Shown in pieces: positions 34,501 to 49,500 of a stretch of 64,000 bases of DNA. Made by a program: the position numbers and the translations under genes. The stretch is from NCBI RefSeq assembly GCF_029227915.1, contig NC_079878.1:250001-314000 (forward strand), written 5' to 3'. The notes below the pieces were generated by a model. It saw nothing but the letters and a program-made list of their open reading frames with translations, had not been told where the DNA came from and searched no databases. The first letter of the stretch is position 1. The number at the start of each line of letters is the position of its first letter. The stretch comes from Hydractinia symbiolongicarpus. Its lineage: Eukaryota; Cnidaria; Hydrozoa; Anthoathecata; Hydractiniidae.

Positions 34501-37500
34501 TAAGAGATTAGAAAATTAAAATACACATAACACGAGAAAAACACACATGAGAAGGATTCACCAAGGCTGGGCAATATGCATAGCATATTGCTTAAGCAAT
34601 TCTCGTATCTGAGCCTTAATATGCTTATAGGCATTATATGCTGATAAAAAAGCATGTATGTATCAATAAAAGTTAGGAAAACCAGATATTGGTTTATAAT
34701 TATTAGAAGCAATCAGATTGTTTCACCTTCTTCATATAATAATCCTTTTAAAATCTTTTTAGACCTGTTCAGTTGCAAAGATTTACGTGATTCTGGGTAT
34801 GCTCATCTTGACGGCGAATATTTTTTCAATCCTGTCAAGTCCTGCAATTTTCCAATCAAAGTTTATTGCCATGGTATGAATACAAACAATCCAAAAGATT
34901 ACATCACACTTCCAACTGGCCCTGTTAACAATTATGCTATCATTTATGACAAAAGAATGCCATTTGCTTCAAAGTATAAAGATGAATGCATCAGCCCTCA
35001 AAATAGCATTGTCTATAGCAAATCTGGTATTACTCGATTTAACAAGGTTTGTTTTTAGATTTCCTAATAAGCTGTTTTTTTGTTGTTTTTTTTGAAAGTG
35101 AACATGTTTTTCATTTTTATTTTTCAATTACATCAAGTTTGTTAGCCAGTAATTCTAAGTGCATGGAACCTATATATTGAAAATTTCTGTTGTTAAAGCA
35201 GGATGGGATGGGTTGGAGTTATTCTTTAAAGGAAATATCAAGTTTTTTTGTACAGAAAACCTTTAAAGAGTATATACCTTTTTTTTAAATCTCAGTTGGG
35301 AAAATGATCCTAATATTCTGATATACATGTCCAGGTTAGAGTTAACTTCAACTCCATGGCTATTGTTCAAGATGATTACCAATATGCGGAGACTAATTCA
35401 AATGGTTCTCCCATACCTTTTGGTACAGCTGGTGATTGCTATTCTGCAAGTCTAAATCAAGAATGCAGAAAGGGAGGATTCATGATTGATCTGACAGGAA
35501 CAGGTTTAAAGGTAAAAGACAATGTTGAATGGACTGTTAAATCTGAAACACCTGGCATGAAAATAAGTGGATTCAACAATGATAAAGGTTTGCAAATATC
35601 TGCTAAATGTGGTGGTTGGTGCGGACTATGTTTACCAAAATCTAGCCTGCGAATTGAATTAGTTAGATGCAATATGAATATTGGTAAGTTTTTGCGTCAT
35701 GCAATTTTGCACTATGTTAACATGTCCTTTAGGCAGCCCTGTACATACATAATAATGTATTATTTTTCGTAGAAATGTGTACTGGTATAAGTTGTCCTTA
35801 TTATGGCCGTTGTGAGGAAGTTGGAAACAGCTTTCAATGTCAATGTTCAATTGTGTGCACCAAAGAATTTTCTCCTGTTTGTGGTGATGATGGGAAAACC
35901 TATAACAATGAATGTGAAATGCAAAAAGCTTCATGCAATCGAAAGAAATACATTAAAGTTCAATCAATGGGAGAATGTGGTATGTTTTTTCTTTTGTTAT
36001 AAATAAAGCTTGTAGTTGTTAGTAAAAGTTAATATAAAAATCTATAAAAATATTTGCTTTTAGGCAAAGGATCATGTGCCACTAAAAATTGCCACAATTA
36101 TGCAACCTGTGATGTATCAAGTGGAAAAACTACATGCAAATGTTTTCATCAATGTGACAAAGAGTTTAAGCCAGTTTGTGGGTCTAATTACAGAACCTAT
36201 ATCAATGATTGCCATCTTAAATCTGAATCTTGCAATAGACAAGCCAAAATTACAGTGGCAAACCAAGGCGTCTGTAGTATGTATCCCAATTGTTGTTAAT
36301 AATTAAAAAATAGGTTTTTCATTTTATGATGAGACAATATCTTAACACTATAGTGATGAGGTGTTATTAACACTTGGATGTGAAAAATGTTTTGTTTTAT
36401 AGGCAAAAAATTGTGAAAACTGTGAAAATAATGTAAACTGTATTTTGTTATATAACTCTTAAAACGCTTTTGAACATATTTTAAAAATTGCTATTTTTGT
36501 CATAAAAAATTCTTAGCATTTGCATATATATTTATAATAATACAGAGACTGTGTCTGTCCGTAACAGGCAAAGTGGATGTGCTCATTTTCCTTTGATGTT
36601 GCCGAAAAATGCATGTCTAATATGCTAAGTTTTCTGACGTTATGGCGCGACGTCAATAACACCTTTAATGTCAATATCCTATATTAAATTAATGAGGCCA
36701 TTACAGTGCAACTAAAAATTTGAGGCTAAATAACTTGGAAACGAGGTGGTGACGTCAATGATTTTTCACCGCGTGGGTAACTAGGAACCACTTAGGACCA
36801 ATTTGGTAAATTTCCCAAATCTGGGTCACCAAATCCGTTTCGGAATGGACGGTTTATGACGTCATCTAAAAACCTTCAAACCTTAATATCTCAGCAACAG
36901 TTTGTAAAAAGTATATAATCCTATACATTTTCTTGATCAGCGTTTTAAAATCTATATGATGAAGGCAACAGGTGTACAAATTTCTAAAAAAAAAATTCGG
37001 TTTGGACGAGGCCATTGCAGACGTCTGCAAAATTTTTAAACCTTTATATCTCATTAACCGCTCATCAAAAGCACATGATCATATACATTTTCTTGATCAG
37101 CGCTTTAAGCTCTCCACAAAAGAGGCAATATGAAAACAAAATTCTAAATTTATTTTAGTGGATGGGTTGCTGACGTCATCAAAATTTTTTTTCCTGCCTG
37201 AGTGGATTTTTCCACGGGCCTTATCGACCAGTATATTTATAAAAGTTGTAAAAGCCTTTGTAGATATCCTAAATATCTTTATATGTTGTTATAAAACTGT
37301 TCAGAATCTTCTATGCAAAACATAAACATCTGCGAGTCTTGAAATCTAACTTGTTATTTCGCACATATTTCTAAAATAAGCAAAGTAGGAATTATGGAGC
37401 ATCATTTTGAACACTTATTTTTTTACTAGGATATGCACCAAATAAACCATTTGCATTTGATGTTGTGTTCGCTTTGGGTGGATATGGACCTGATGCTGAT

Positions 37501-40500
37501 GTTTTGTTTAATCGTCAAAAAGAATTTGTCAACCATTTTCTTGATTCTTATCAATATCAAATCGAAAATGGTTATGTTAACATTGGATTGTTGACATATG
37601 ACCGCAATGCATTTATTGTAAAAAATTTTAACGAACACTTTGTAACACCATACATTAGAAAATATGTAAACAATTTAAAGCCATCAAAAAATGGTGCTGC
37701 TATAGAACGTGGAATGGACGCAGCAGCTGATTCAATTTTCCCAAATGGGCAGAAGAACAATTTGAAATTCTTAGTTCTATTTACAGATGTGTCAGGATTT
37801 GCAGATAAGACATTGGTTGCTTTAGCAAGAACGAAGTTGCAGAATCAAGGTGTGGACACCATTATGATAGGTGCTGGTAATAAAGTAAACAAAGTTGATT
37901 TGATTGGTATGGTAAACAAGCCAAATAACATCATAACTGGTTTGACGTCAAAAACCTTTTTGACTGCCTACACTGATGTTATCGAGAAATTTTTTGAAGG
38001 TATGTTTCTATTTTAATTTTTGGTTTTCCATTAACTTTTGATTTTTATGGAAATTTTGTTGATAATCATGTTTAAATAACTGTGGTCATACAAATGCCTA
38101 CATTTCAGCACGTTTTAATCACTAGGTTTTTTTGCTATAAACTCTGGACTTGACATGATCTTGCTTTTTATACAATGTTGTTTCTTCTAATTATTGTGCC
38201 AAGGCGTAAGCATTGACATTATTTCCAATGATGTAAAATTCATTGTGGATTATAGTACTTATCGCTATTTTAGTCTATGACAAAAGCTCTTTATTTTTGT
38301 GAACAACTTGCCTTGATTTTCCAAATTAATGTTAAAAATCAAGCACTAATATGATCAAAGAAGCATGACATAATGCTTGATATTAAATTAACTATCCACT
38401 TCGTAGATCAAAAGTTTTTGTCAGAAGAAGATTAAATGTGTACTTTACTTGTAACAAATTTGTAAAAAAATTAGATTAAGTGCTGAATCATGCTGCAATA
38501 TTTTCTGCTCTAGCACGATGCCGACAGCTTGATTGTCAACAGGGTGAGCTTTGCCAGAAAGATAATATATATGACATAAAATGTGGATGTGCACAGAGTT
38601 GTACCTCAGAGTATGAGCCAGTGTGTGCAAGCAATGGAAAGTCATATGCCAGCTCCTGCTTGCTGAAAAGAGAAGCCTGTATCAAGAAGAATAGTGTTCA
38701 TGTTGTATCAAAAGGATATTGTCGTATGTTAAATTATTATTTTTGTTCTTTTAATTATTTTTTTTTGGGGGGGAGGGGTGTAGATTTGAAACACAGAAGT
38801 TATAAAATTACATCTGCATACATTTAGGCAAAGTCATAAATAGGACTTTACACAAGTAGTAGTTTTACCATATACTGCAATTATATTGATTTATTTTATA
38901 TTTCATATTTTACTTATAAAATTTTAAATTTGTAGGTATTGAGAAAAAAATGGATGTTGTTTTTGCATTTGATGCTTCAGACAGTACATCAGATGACAGT
39001 TTTGCGCAATTCAAAACATTCTTGCAAAATGCTTTGAAAGCATATGAAATTTCCCCTGAGAAAGTTAGAGTTGGTTTACTTCTTTTTGGAAGGCAGACTC
39101 CGATTATTGTAAGTTTGGAGAGGGGAGATAACCAAGATTATGTGCATCAGGCAATTAAAACAATGAGGAAGCAAGGTAAATTAATCCATAGTCAGGACTT
39201 TAAAAGTTTAAGTTGCAAAACTTTTATGTTACCAATTGCAAGTTCAATATGTTTTAAACAGAGACAATTCTTGCCATATGATCACAGTTAAAAAAGAAAA
39301 TTTAATCAAATTGGCAAGCATATCACTAAATTATACTGATGATTAATTTGGTCTCAATACTTTAAGATATATAATTAAAAATTTATCAATTTTTTTTCTC
39401 TGATTCAGGAGGAAAAGGAGATTTACCAAAAGCACTTTCAGATGTACTATCAAAAATGTTTTTGAAATCACCACGGCCAGATGCAGACAAAGAGATTATT
39501 TTGTTTACAAATGGTGCTGATGTTCCCAGCAGTTATCAATTGGAACAAATATTAAAAAAGTTTTCAGAAAACAAGATTAACATGAAATTTGGAATTACTG
39601 GAGAGGTATTAGAAGGGTTGCGCACGACGCTTACTGATGGTAGAAGTGACGATAGTTTGATTACAAAGGCTAATGAAGAAAGTTTTACAAAGTTTGTTGT
39701 TTTTATTTCACCTTCAGAACCTTTACCAGGTATGCCATTTTTTGTTTATCAATTAAAATTTAATAACGGTATTGTTAAATTTAATGTTAACATAAATTTA
39801 ACAATACTGTTAATAATACCCTAGGATAAAAACATTTAAACCAAAAAGTACTTGAAAACATTGATAGATTTTCCTTTGCTTATGTCTACTAATTTCAAAT
39901 TACGGATTTGTATAAAACCTCATGGGAATAAGCAAGTAGGTTTTTCTTTAGAACAATCAGACATAATATTTGCACTTGGTGGAAATCAACAACTTACTTC
40001 AGAGTTTCCGAAACAAAAACAAGCTGCTGCACAATTATTGAAGCAGCTGCAAATCTCAAAAAGTGAAACCAGGATTGGAGTAGTGGTTTATGGGGAAAAA
40101 GCTAGTGTTGTCACACATTTAAAAAACACTGATGATTTTAAAACAATTCAAAATATTATCAAATGGACGGGAAAACCAACCCCAGGCTCAAATGTCAATG
40201 ATGTTTTGCTTGAATTACAAAATATGTTTTCAACAAAAAATGGAGCTAGACCTAACATGCCGAAGGTTGCCATTATATTTGCTGATGATAAAGTCTTACT
40301 AGAGCTTCCCCAATACAGAAAGTCGTTTACTAGTTTAATTGACTCTGGTGTAAAGGTTGTATTTGTTCATTCTGGTAAGGAATATGTCAAGCAACTTTTA
40401 CCTGAGACCATTAGAAAGAAGTTAACATTGGTTCCTGTTGATGAAGAAAAGGGATTGGACAATAAAGATACTGTAGGAAAAATTATTCAACAACTTAAAT

Positions 40501-43500
40501 CAGGTCAGTGATTCCAATTTAATTTCGGGAATCTCGCGTCACTTTACTTAATGTGAAAATCAATAAATTATTTTTAGACTTAACCTTTTTCAATACATTC
40601 AGCATATTAAATGTCATGGGTTTCCATTTTGAAATTTATGTTCAGTCATTGTGACCAAAATTGTAAACTTTGGGTCTTAAAAATAGGGGAAAAGACAAAT
40701 TGTAATTAGTCTTGATCTCCCCTTAATTTTTATAAATAACCATTATTTCTATTATTTGTAGACCCTTGTTTGTTTGTAACATGCGAATACAATGGAATTT
40801 GCAAAGCCATTGACAAATATTCTGCTAGCTGTACTTGTGCTTCTGCATGTCCAAACATTTATGCTCCAATCTGTGCAGATGATGGAAACAGTTATTCGAG
40901 TGAATGTTCTATGAACATTGCTGGTTGCACTCAAAAAAAGAAAATTTTGGTTATAAGAGAAGGACCTTGTGGTAAGTATGATATCATTACGAGCCTGTCT
41001 AATACCAATTTAATCAGATAAGCTTCCCCAATTTTTTGTGATATAAGGTAAAGAAATTTTTAGTGAATCTATTTCAAATCTTGTTGAAAATTAGACATGT
41101 TGATAATTACAAGCAAAGAAAAAAGTTCAATTTGTTTTTTAACCAGAAAATTGAATTGGTTTTTAGATATGTTTTTGGATTTATGTTTTGAAATACAAAA
41201 ATACAAATGTTCATTGAAGGATTTAAATTTATGGAGTTTGTAAAAGTGTCTGTTGAGGGTAATCTGAAAATCGAGATACAATCTTTGGGAATATGATAAA
41301 ACGCATCGAAATGTAATTTGTGTTTGTTAGTGGACAGCTAAACTATATTTATATATATATATAATAATCTGTTGGATATGTTCTTTTGTTAGGCATTGAT
41401 GAACGAATAGATCTGTTTGTGATTATGGATAATTCCAATCAAGTTGACAAAAATTCTCTCAGCCTATTGAAGATATATGCAAAAGGCATTGTTGATGAAT
41501 ATCAATTTGGAGTAGACAAAACACATGGCTCTTTAATAACTTACAGCAACCAACCTGATATATTACTTAACCTAAATGATGGTGTAGATAAGAATGAATT
41601 AAAAAAATTGATTGAGTCTGTTAGTCAAGATAAAAATAATTTGCCTCGACTGGACCGAGCTTTGAATAAAGTCTCAGAATTGCTGGTCTCAAGGTTATCT
41701 CAAGCTGACCGTGATGTACCTGCAAGTGTTTTGATATTATCAAGAGGTAAAGCAGTTTTTTGTGTAAACCCATAATAATATTAAATTAGCGCAAAGTTTA
41801 ACATCATATTTGTCATGTGGGTACTTCATCCTTTGTAATAGTACCTTCATAAGTACCCACTAGAGAGTAGTGCTTTAACTTGTATGCCTGCTACATAAGT
41901 CCGTTCTTGTCGAGTCCTAGGTTGCCCTATGATAAATTTGTACATTTATACAGAAAACTTCCAATAGAGAATAATATTTATATATATTTTTATATACATA
42001 AAAAGGTAAGGTACCTTGCAAATAAAAAAAATTATAACTATTTGTCCAAAATTGAGCAGTTTAACAATTTCTGCAAATTGTAGATTAGCTTTTACCTTCT
42101 AGGTACAAAATCATTTATCTAATAAGAAAAAAACTGCTTATAAAGTTATATCTGCGCTTTTGTTAGTAATTGTTTGTATTTTTCATGATCATAGTACTAC
42201 TTTCTTGTTATTTTTGTAGGCGTGTCTGCAACAGAACTTGCTAACATGAAAAATATGATGAAAGACATACAAGAGAAAGCAAGACTATACATGGTAACCT
42301 TGCATGACAAGAATTTAGAAGACCTAAAAGAATTGTTTAAAGTAAAGAGAAATTTATTTATAACGGACAAGAACCAAGATAGTGGTGTTGCTATTACTGA
42401 TTTAATAAAAGCATTGGTTGAACCCACTGGTAATATATTATAAATAAATTATAATTATTATTGTTTATTAACATAAATACTTGTTTGAGTTATCTTATTT
42501 ATGATGTTTTTATTTATAAACAAAAAAAGTCTGTTCCTTTTATCTTTTATAGATTCACATGTTAGTTATGTTCTAATCTAATTCTTAAATGCATTTAATG
42601 GATAGAATGCAAATATCTACAAAATCTTTCTCAATTATAAGCATGGTACAACACATATTTTTATATTTTTATATTTTGCAATTTCTTGTTTTAGTGAGTG
42701 GAAGACCAACTGACATGGTATTATCATTTGGACTAAGTGGTGATCTAGCTTCTCAACATGCACAAACTGCCAAACTTGTGGCGAACAAAATTATAAACTC
42801 AATGACATTTAATAAAGATGTTTCAGTAGCTGCAGTAAAGTATGGTAATAAAGCTGACAAGCTGTTTGATCTAGATGAATACAAATCAAAGGATCCTGTG
42901 TTGTCACGCATAAAAGCTGTATATCTTCCTGAAGTAGGAAATCAACCAGAAAAAGCACTTGAATTTATATCTAAAGATATTCTTAAACTAGGCACAGGTT
43001 ATCATGTAAACGTACCAAAAGTTATTGTATTTTTAACCAACCAGAAACCATTATTTACTGTGGAGTCTACTGCTAACAAAGTGTTGAATCAAGGTGTAAA
43101 AATTGTTGTTATTGGCATTGGAGATGATGTCAGTAGCCATGATTTTGTACCCCTAACTGGAGGTAAAAAAGATTTGATTGCAGTTGTAACTAAAGAGGAA
43201 GATTTGAAAAATGACAGTATTGTTAATATCGCAAGACCAGGTATTTAGTAATTTATACTATGATGTTGCACCTAGGCTTTCGTCATTTAAGTAGTCATCT
43301 TATTTTTTCTTAACCAAAGAATGCTTTTTTATGTAAAAATTAAAAAAATGAACCTTGTGATGATAAGCTATGAGCCTGTGAAATCAGAGAAATGTCCCTG
43401 TCACATGTATATTTCTTGCATCAGTATCTTGTGTATCCTTGTTTGAATGTTAACATGAAGTCTTTGAAGGAGATTTGAAATAAAGTTGCACTCAGATGAC

Positions 43501-46500
43501 AGCTATTAAAATAGAGATAAACCATAGAAGTCTTAATATGAAATTTTACTAGTGTCATTTTTTTCTGCTTTAAGGTGGCATCTTTTCAATCTTATTTAGA
43601 CCCTTGTTTAACAGCAATTTGTGATCCTCATACTTCCTGTTCACGTAAAGCTGATGGTACCCATCAGTGCACTTGCCCCCTATGTAAAGATTTATATGAT
43701 ATTGTGTGTGCTAGCAATGGCAGAACATACGGCAGTAAATGCGAAATGGAAAGATATGGATGCAACAAGAAGGAAAAAATGTCTGTTGTCAAATTAGGGC
43801 CTTGCGGTAAGTGTAGACATATCCTGAAAGAACAAACATTAGGAATGCATACTTGACCAATATCATTGCATTGATATTAGGTGCAAGTCTAACTTGAACT
43901 TGTGTTGAAACTCATGAATGACGACACATATTTAACTGGCGTAATTTTGTTTAAGCATTTTAAACCTTAAACTGGAATGGAATTGTAGTTGTGCTGCTAA
44001 TCATAACTCTGTTTAACATTGTTTTTTATGTTATGAATTTTTTAGAACTTAATTCTTTATAACACAATTCTTTTTTTACTTCAGGTCTATCCACACCTTT
44101 AGAAGTTGTTTTTCTGTTGGACAGTTCCAATGATGTTTCTTCAGGTGTTTGGTCAGATGTTGTTAAATATGCCAAAACAAACATAGTGAATTATCCTTTA
44201 TCTGCAAATAAAATAAGAGTGTCCATTGTTAATGTTGGTAAAACAGCAAAAATCGAGATACCACTGAAAGAAGGAATCAGTCGACAAGCTTTATTAAAAG
44301 CTTTATATGATGCCAAGCGAATTGGAGGTGACAAAAACGTTGACCAAGGATTTCAAAAAGTTTCTGAAATCTTAGCTAGTGACAAAGTCCGAACTAATGC
44401 AGGACAAGTTGTGGTTGCCATTATTGCTGGAAAGATAGAACAGGAGACTGTCTCAACTGCAAAGCTGGTTGTTGATGATTTACGAAAAAAAAATGTTAAA
44501 GTGTCAATAATTGGTGTTGGTAAAGGAATTGCGTCAGAAGATTTGAATCCTTTATCCACTAAAGATGATTATGTTGTAACTATCAAAGATTCAAGTAAAC
44601 TCCCAGCAACTGTTGACATTGTTTCAAAAGCCAAAGGAGATGCTGCAGGTTTGTATTTATGAAGATGTTTCAAATAATTATGCATTTTCTGACCACAACC
44701 TTTCACATAATTTTTGCGATTCTTATAAAGGCGAAACAGCATTCCCTTACCAATACTCTTCAGTTAGTAGGCTACTTAAGCAGAGGTTTTTTGGCTAATG
44801 TCTCTGTTGATCTGTTTTTGATTTTACTTTTACTAAATTATACTTTCTTCTTTTTTATTTATTTAGCAATAATTGATTCTATATTTGACTATCTATATGT
44901 AGGGTTTGTTAATATGAATAAATGTACTAATTTTTGGACATAAAACTTTTTTTTATAGCTTCATTGTTAGAAAGGGATACATTACTTGTGTTTTGGCCAT
45001 CTCGTTATTCAACACAAGGATCAATGTCACTGATGAAGTCTGTTGGTGCAAATTTTGTTGCAAAGTATCCACACTCACCCACAGGTGCTCATATTGCTGC
45101 ACTAACATATAATAATGAGTTGCTTAATTGGAATGAAGCACATAGTTTAACAAAGAAAGAAATCCTAAAAAAGTTTCAGCAGATTCAAATTACCAAGCCA
45201 AACACTGCGGAGGATGTGCAAAAGTTTGTTAATTCTGTTAACTTCAACCTAAAGTTTTCCCGCCACAATAGTGACATCACTGTTGTGTTTATTATTGATA
45301 GTATGCCTGAGAAAAATGCAATTAAATATATCAATTTTTTGAATGAGAAGTACAAAATCATCTTACTTGGAGTGGGAGAAAATATCAATAACATCGAACT
45401 TAGAAAGGAACTTGATGATGGCATTACTTTATTAACAGAAAAAAATGGCAACTATCCAGAACTTGAGGACATCAACACTTTAATTTTTCCAGGTTAGTCC
45501 TAAAAGATAATTTTTGAACTATGTTTAATTATAAATAAACATATTTGAAGGTAAACTTTGTGCTAAATTTTTATTGGTAAAGTCAACATTATTTTCTGTA
45601 AGATTTTCTTTGGTATTTACAAAGTGCAGAAAAAAGTTGTATATTCAAGAGAAGCAATGAATGAGAACACGAAAGCAAACATCATTAAAAATGTGTTGAT
45701 ATAATGTCTTTTTATTTCTTTTTGAAGATGCTTGCACCAAGATCCAGTGTGAATACCATTCCACTTGTCTTGCGAAACCAGACCAAACAACAGAATGTGT
45801 TTGTCCAGTGTGCCCATCATTACACAAACCTGTTTGTGGAAGTAATGGCTTGACTTATACCAGTTCTTGTCACTTAAAAGCTTCTTCCTGCATAAAGAAG
45901 ACTGCTATAGCGATAGTGAAACAGGAGCCTTGCAGTAAGTTTTTTTTGGTTAAAATCCTCATATCAGTTAAAGGGCTACCGTTTTAATAATTTTTCTCAT
46001 TAACCTAAGTGTGCAGTACTTATCGGAGGGAAAAATTGCAGGGAAAAATTAACCGTAAAACAGAATGGCATTAATTAAGGGGAAGACTGTATTCTTTTTA
46101 GTAAGTTGGCCTTTTTTGTAAACACTTTAGAATGCTTAAGATGCTTTCAATAAGAAGATTTGTTTGTGTTTGTTACTGTTTTCTAAACAGTGCTAAGGCA
46201 CAATTTTTAATAATACTAATTTTAATTTACCAAAAAAAGCAATGTGTTAACTAAGTATATAATTAATATTTAAATTATTTTAATTGATTTTCCCTATTTG
46301 TTACCCTATTCAAGCCAGAGGTGGAGGCCTTCTGGAACATCCTTCCTCTAGATTTTTTTAAATAAACTTCAAGTTAGTAAGTATGGAAATTTGGTGACTT
46401 TTGTACATACGATTACACACATTTTGCCAAAAAAATTTTTTTTTTTGTTATAGCAACAAAAATGTTGTAAATAAATCAAGTTTCTTCATTTTTTTTCTGT

Positions 46501-49500
46501 ATTTGAATTTAATGTATGTAACATGTTTGCTTGTATGTAATATCTGTTATTGTTTTTCCTCACTTTTTTGTCCTCATACAACCTGTAAAGTTTTGCAGAA
46601 AATATTTGGTGAACTTTAAAAAGATGATGATGTCATCACAAAGTTATAACATTATTAATCGCCTTAAAAAGGCGATGCCTCAACAGAGGTTGGAAATCTT
46701 CTAGTCAGAGTAGAGAGTTGCGAGTTCCAAGGTCAGTGAGTTGCTTTTTTACTAAACCGAATCATTTTTACGAACTTGAAACAATAAAGTTATTTCTGTA
46801 GGATCTTTGAATAACAAATTCCAAAATAAATTTTAATTAAATTATACACAAAAACACTTCACTTTGGAAATTTAATAAAATAATATTTAATAAAAGCAAA
46901 CAAACTGAGTATTTTTGTGACTTATGAATTTAATAAAATGATTTGAAATATTGTATCTTTCTACCATCTTATAGCTATATGACATGTTTCTATTCGTAAC
47001 ATCCCCACAAAGGAGCATAAAACATTTTGTTATTGTTTTTTTTGGTCTGTGAGTTATACGCTTTTTTCTATGCAAAATGTAGGACAATGCCCTGAACCAC
47101 ATTTTTCGAACAATCAGAACACACACAAGGCAAAGAGCTAAAGATCTCTTTTTTCGTCCTTTACTGCTAAGAGGTAAAGCAAAACATTTTACAATGAGGT
47201 TAATCACTTTTAAATATATTTTAAAGAAATTGTGTTATGCAAGTTGTAAAAAAAGTTAACCAAAATAATAAAAAGCATGATTGGAGCTGATAGTGAATAC
47301 TTCCATTTTTTTAACGAAGAAATTGTATAAGTTGTTTATAATAAATAATAAATTTTAGTATTGATTAAAAACCGCTCTTTTATTTAAAAAGTTCAAAATA
47401 CCCTAAAAAGTTCAAAATACCCTAAACTACCACACCCTGAATAGTTTGTATGGTATGCTTTTAATCATAAGAAAGTGCATCATACGTTTCATATGCACCA
47501 ATCCCCTATTGATTTTAAAATGGTACCTTTTTCTTCTTCAGGTTCACAAAACCAAAAAAAGTTTTATGACTTTTCTATTGATTCCCCAAGGGGTAAAAAT
47601 TTGATTTATGTTGCTGTGAATGATTTATATTGAATTTAAATTTTCATTTTGTTTCTTTCAAGTCATGCATTATTGTGATGACAAAAAAGTTTTTACCTAG
47701 TTTAAAAACACTTATGGAGAAAATCAAAAAAATTCCCATTTTTAATCTGTTTCCAAGCAAAAATGTTACCTAAAGTCTTTAGATTTTTATAAGCAACTCC
47801 AAATTAATCATAAAATAAGACAACTCACTGATTTGGCAAGTCATAACTAGCAACTCACGGAACTCACAACTCAAAAATTACCGATACCCCTTTAATAGGG
47901 TATAATATTAAGAAGATTATAAACTTCAGGACAGGTAGATTTGTTGTGATCATGTTATTGTATGCCAGAATGTTCATTTTCTTTTTTTATAGGTTCCAAA
48001 AAAGCAGTTGATCTAGTTTATTTAATTGACACTTCGGAACGTATCTCAGAAGAACAACTAAAAACTCTTGCTCAAAGCATAAAATCACAAGTCCAAGGAC
48101 ACAAAATTTCAAAGGATTTAGCTAGGGTTTCCATTGTTACCTATGGAACGAAACCTAGCTCTCTATTATCACTAACTGCTGGTGATAATATAAATGCCAT
48201 AAATAAAGCATTGTCGCAACTAAAGAAAAATGGAGGACCACCCCAACTAGTTGAGGCTATAGAATACGCAAATGACAATATTCTTCCTAATTCAAGAGAT
48301 AATATACCACAAACTATAATTATATTTATGGCTTCTCATCCCAGTGTGACAAAAGAATCTGCAATTACAGAGAAAATCAATATGATAAAAAAGAATGGAG
48401 CTAAAGTTGTTATTGTTGGATTAAATAAAGATGTACTTTCAAAGGACTTAAAGGAAACTACAAATGTTGTTAATGGTGGTATTGTTTCTACTTCAGATGA
48501 TTTAACTGACCTTCTTGAAAAATTGGCATATGCTGTCAGTCAAGCAACTGGTAAAATGCATTATTTTGAGCGATATTAAATACAACAATGATTCAAATGA
48601 CCATTATGCTTTTATTAATTTCGTATACAGATTCTTTTTGTGACATGAAATAAAATTTTCCTATTTTTGTTTTAGTTTCACCACAACCCTTGGATTTGGG
48701 CTTTCTGTTTGCTGCTTCAGAGAATGCTTCATTATTTAGTTATGAACAAGTAATAGCTGCCAAATTGTTAAATGCTTTCAAAATTGAAAAGGATGCAACC
48801 CAAGTAGGGTCTGTAATTTATGGAACTGATGGCAGGCTTGCATTTAAGTTAAATCAGTATGACAATGAAAATGCAGTGTCAAAGGCCATCAAGAACTTAC
48901 AAAATCCTCGATTTGGTTCTGCTATTGATAAAGGCTTAAAGACTGTTGCAGATGAATTATTTATTAAATCAAATGGAGCACGACCCACTGTGCCAAAAGT
49001 TTTAGTTACTTTTGTTGTTAAGAAAATATCACCATTTAACGATAAGTTAAATGCATTGACAGATGTTAAGATAATACCAATTAGTGTGGGCCCTGATGCC
49101 GATAAAGAAGATCTAACAAACCTCGGTAGCAACAAAGAAAAGATTTTTAATATCCCATCTGAAATAGACTTAGATGGTGAAGAGATAAGTGAACTAATCA
49201 AGAATGTCATTGACAATGCTAGACAAGGTGTGTTGGTGTTGACAAATTAGAAAAATTTTTGAACCACTGTTTCAATATGTTTTAATAATTATATAACAAA
49301 TTAATTTGAAAAATATCTTCTTTTTATATATTTCTACTGTGTTATCTAGCTTTTTTATTACCTCATAACTTGTTTAGATCCATGCAATAAGATATCTTGC
49401 AATAGATACTCACATTGTATACGGAAACCAGATAATACTGCAGAGTGTATATGTAAATCGTGTACAGATATATACGAACCAATATGTGGAAAAGATGGCA

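Noticed and set aside
46887-47207. 106-codon minus-strand ORF in the FS7-A4 intron
   Set aside because: Basic, low-information peptide with no recognisable domain inside a likely repeat element.
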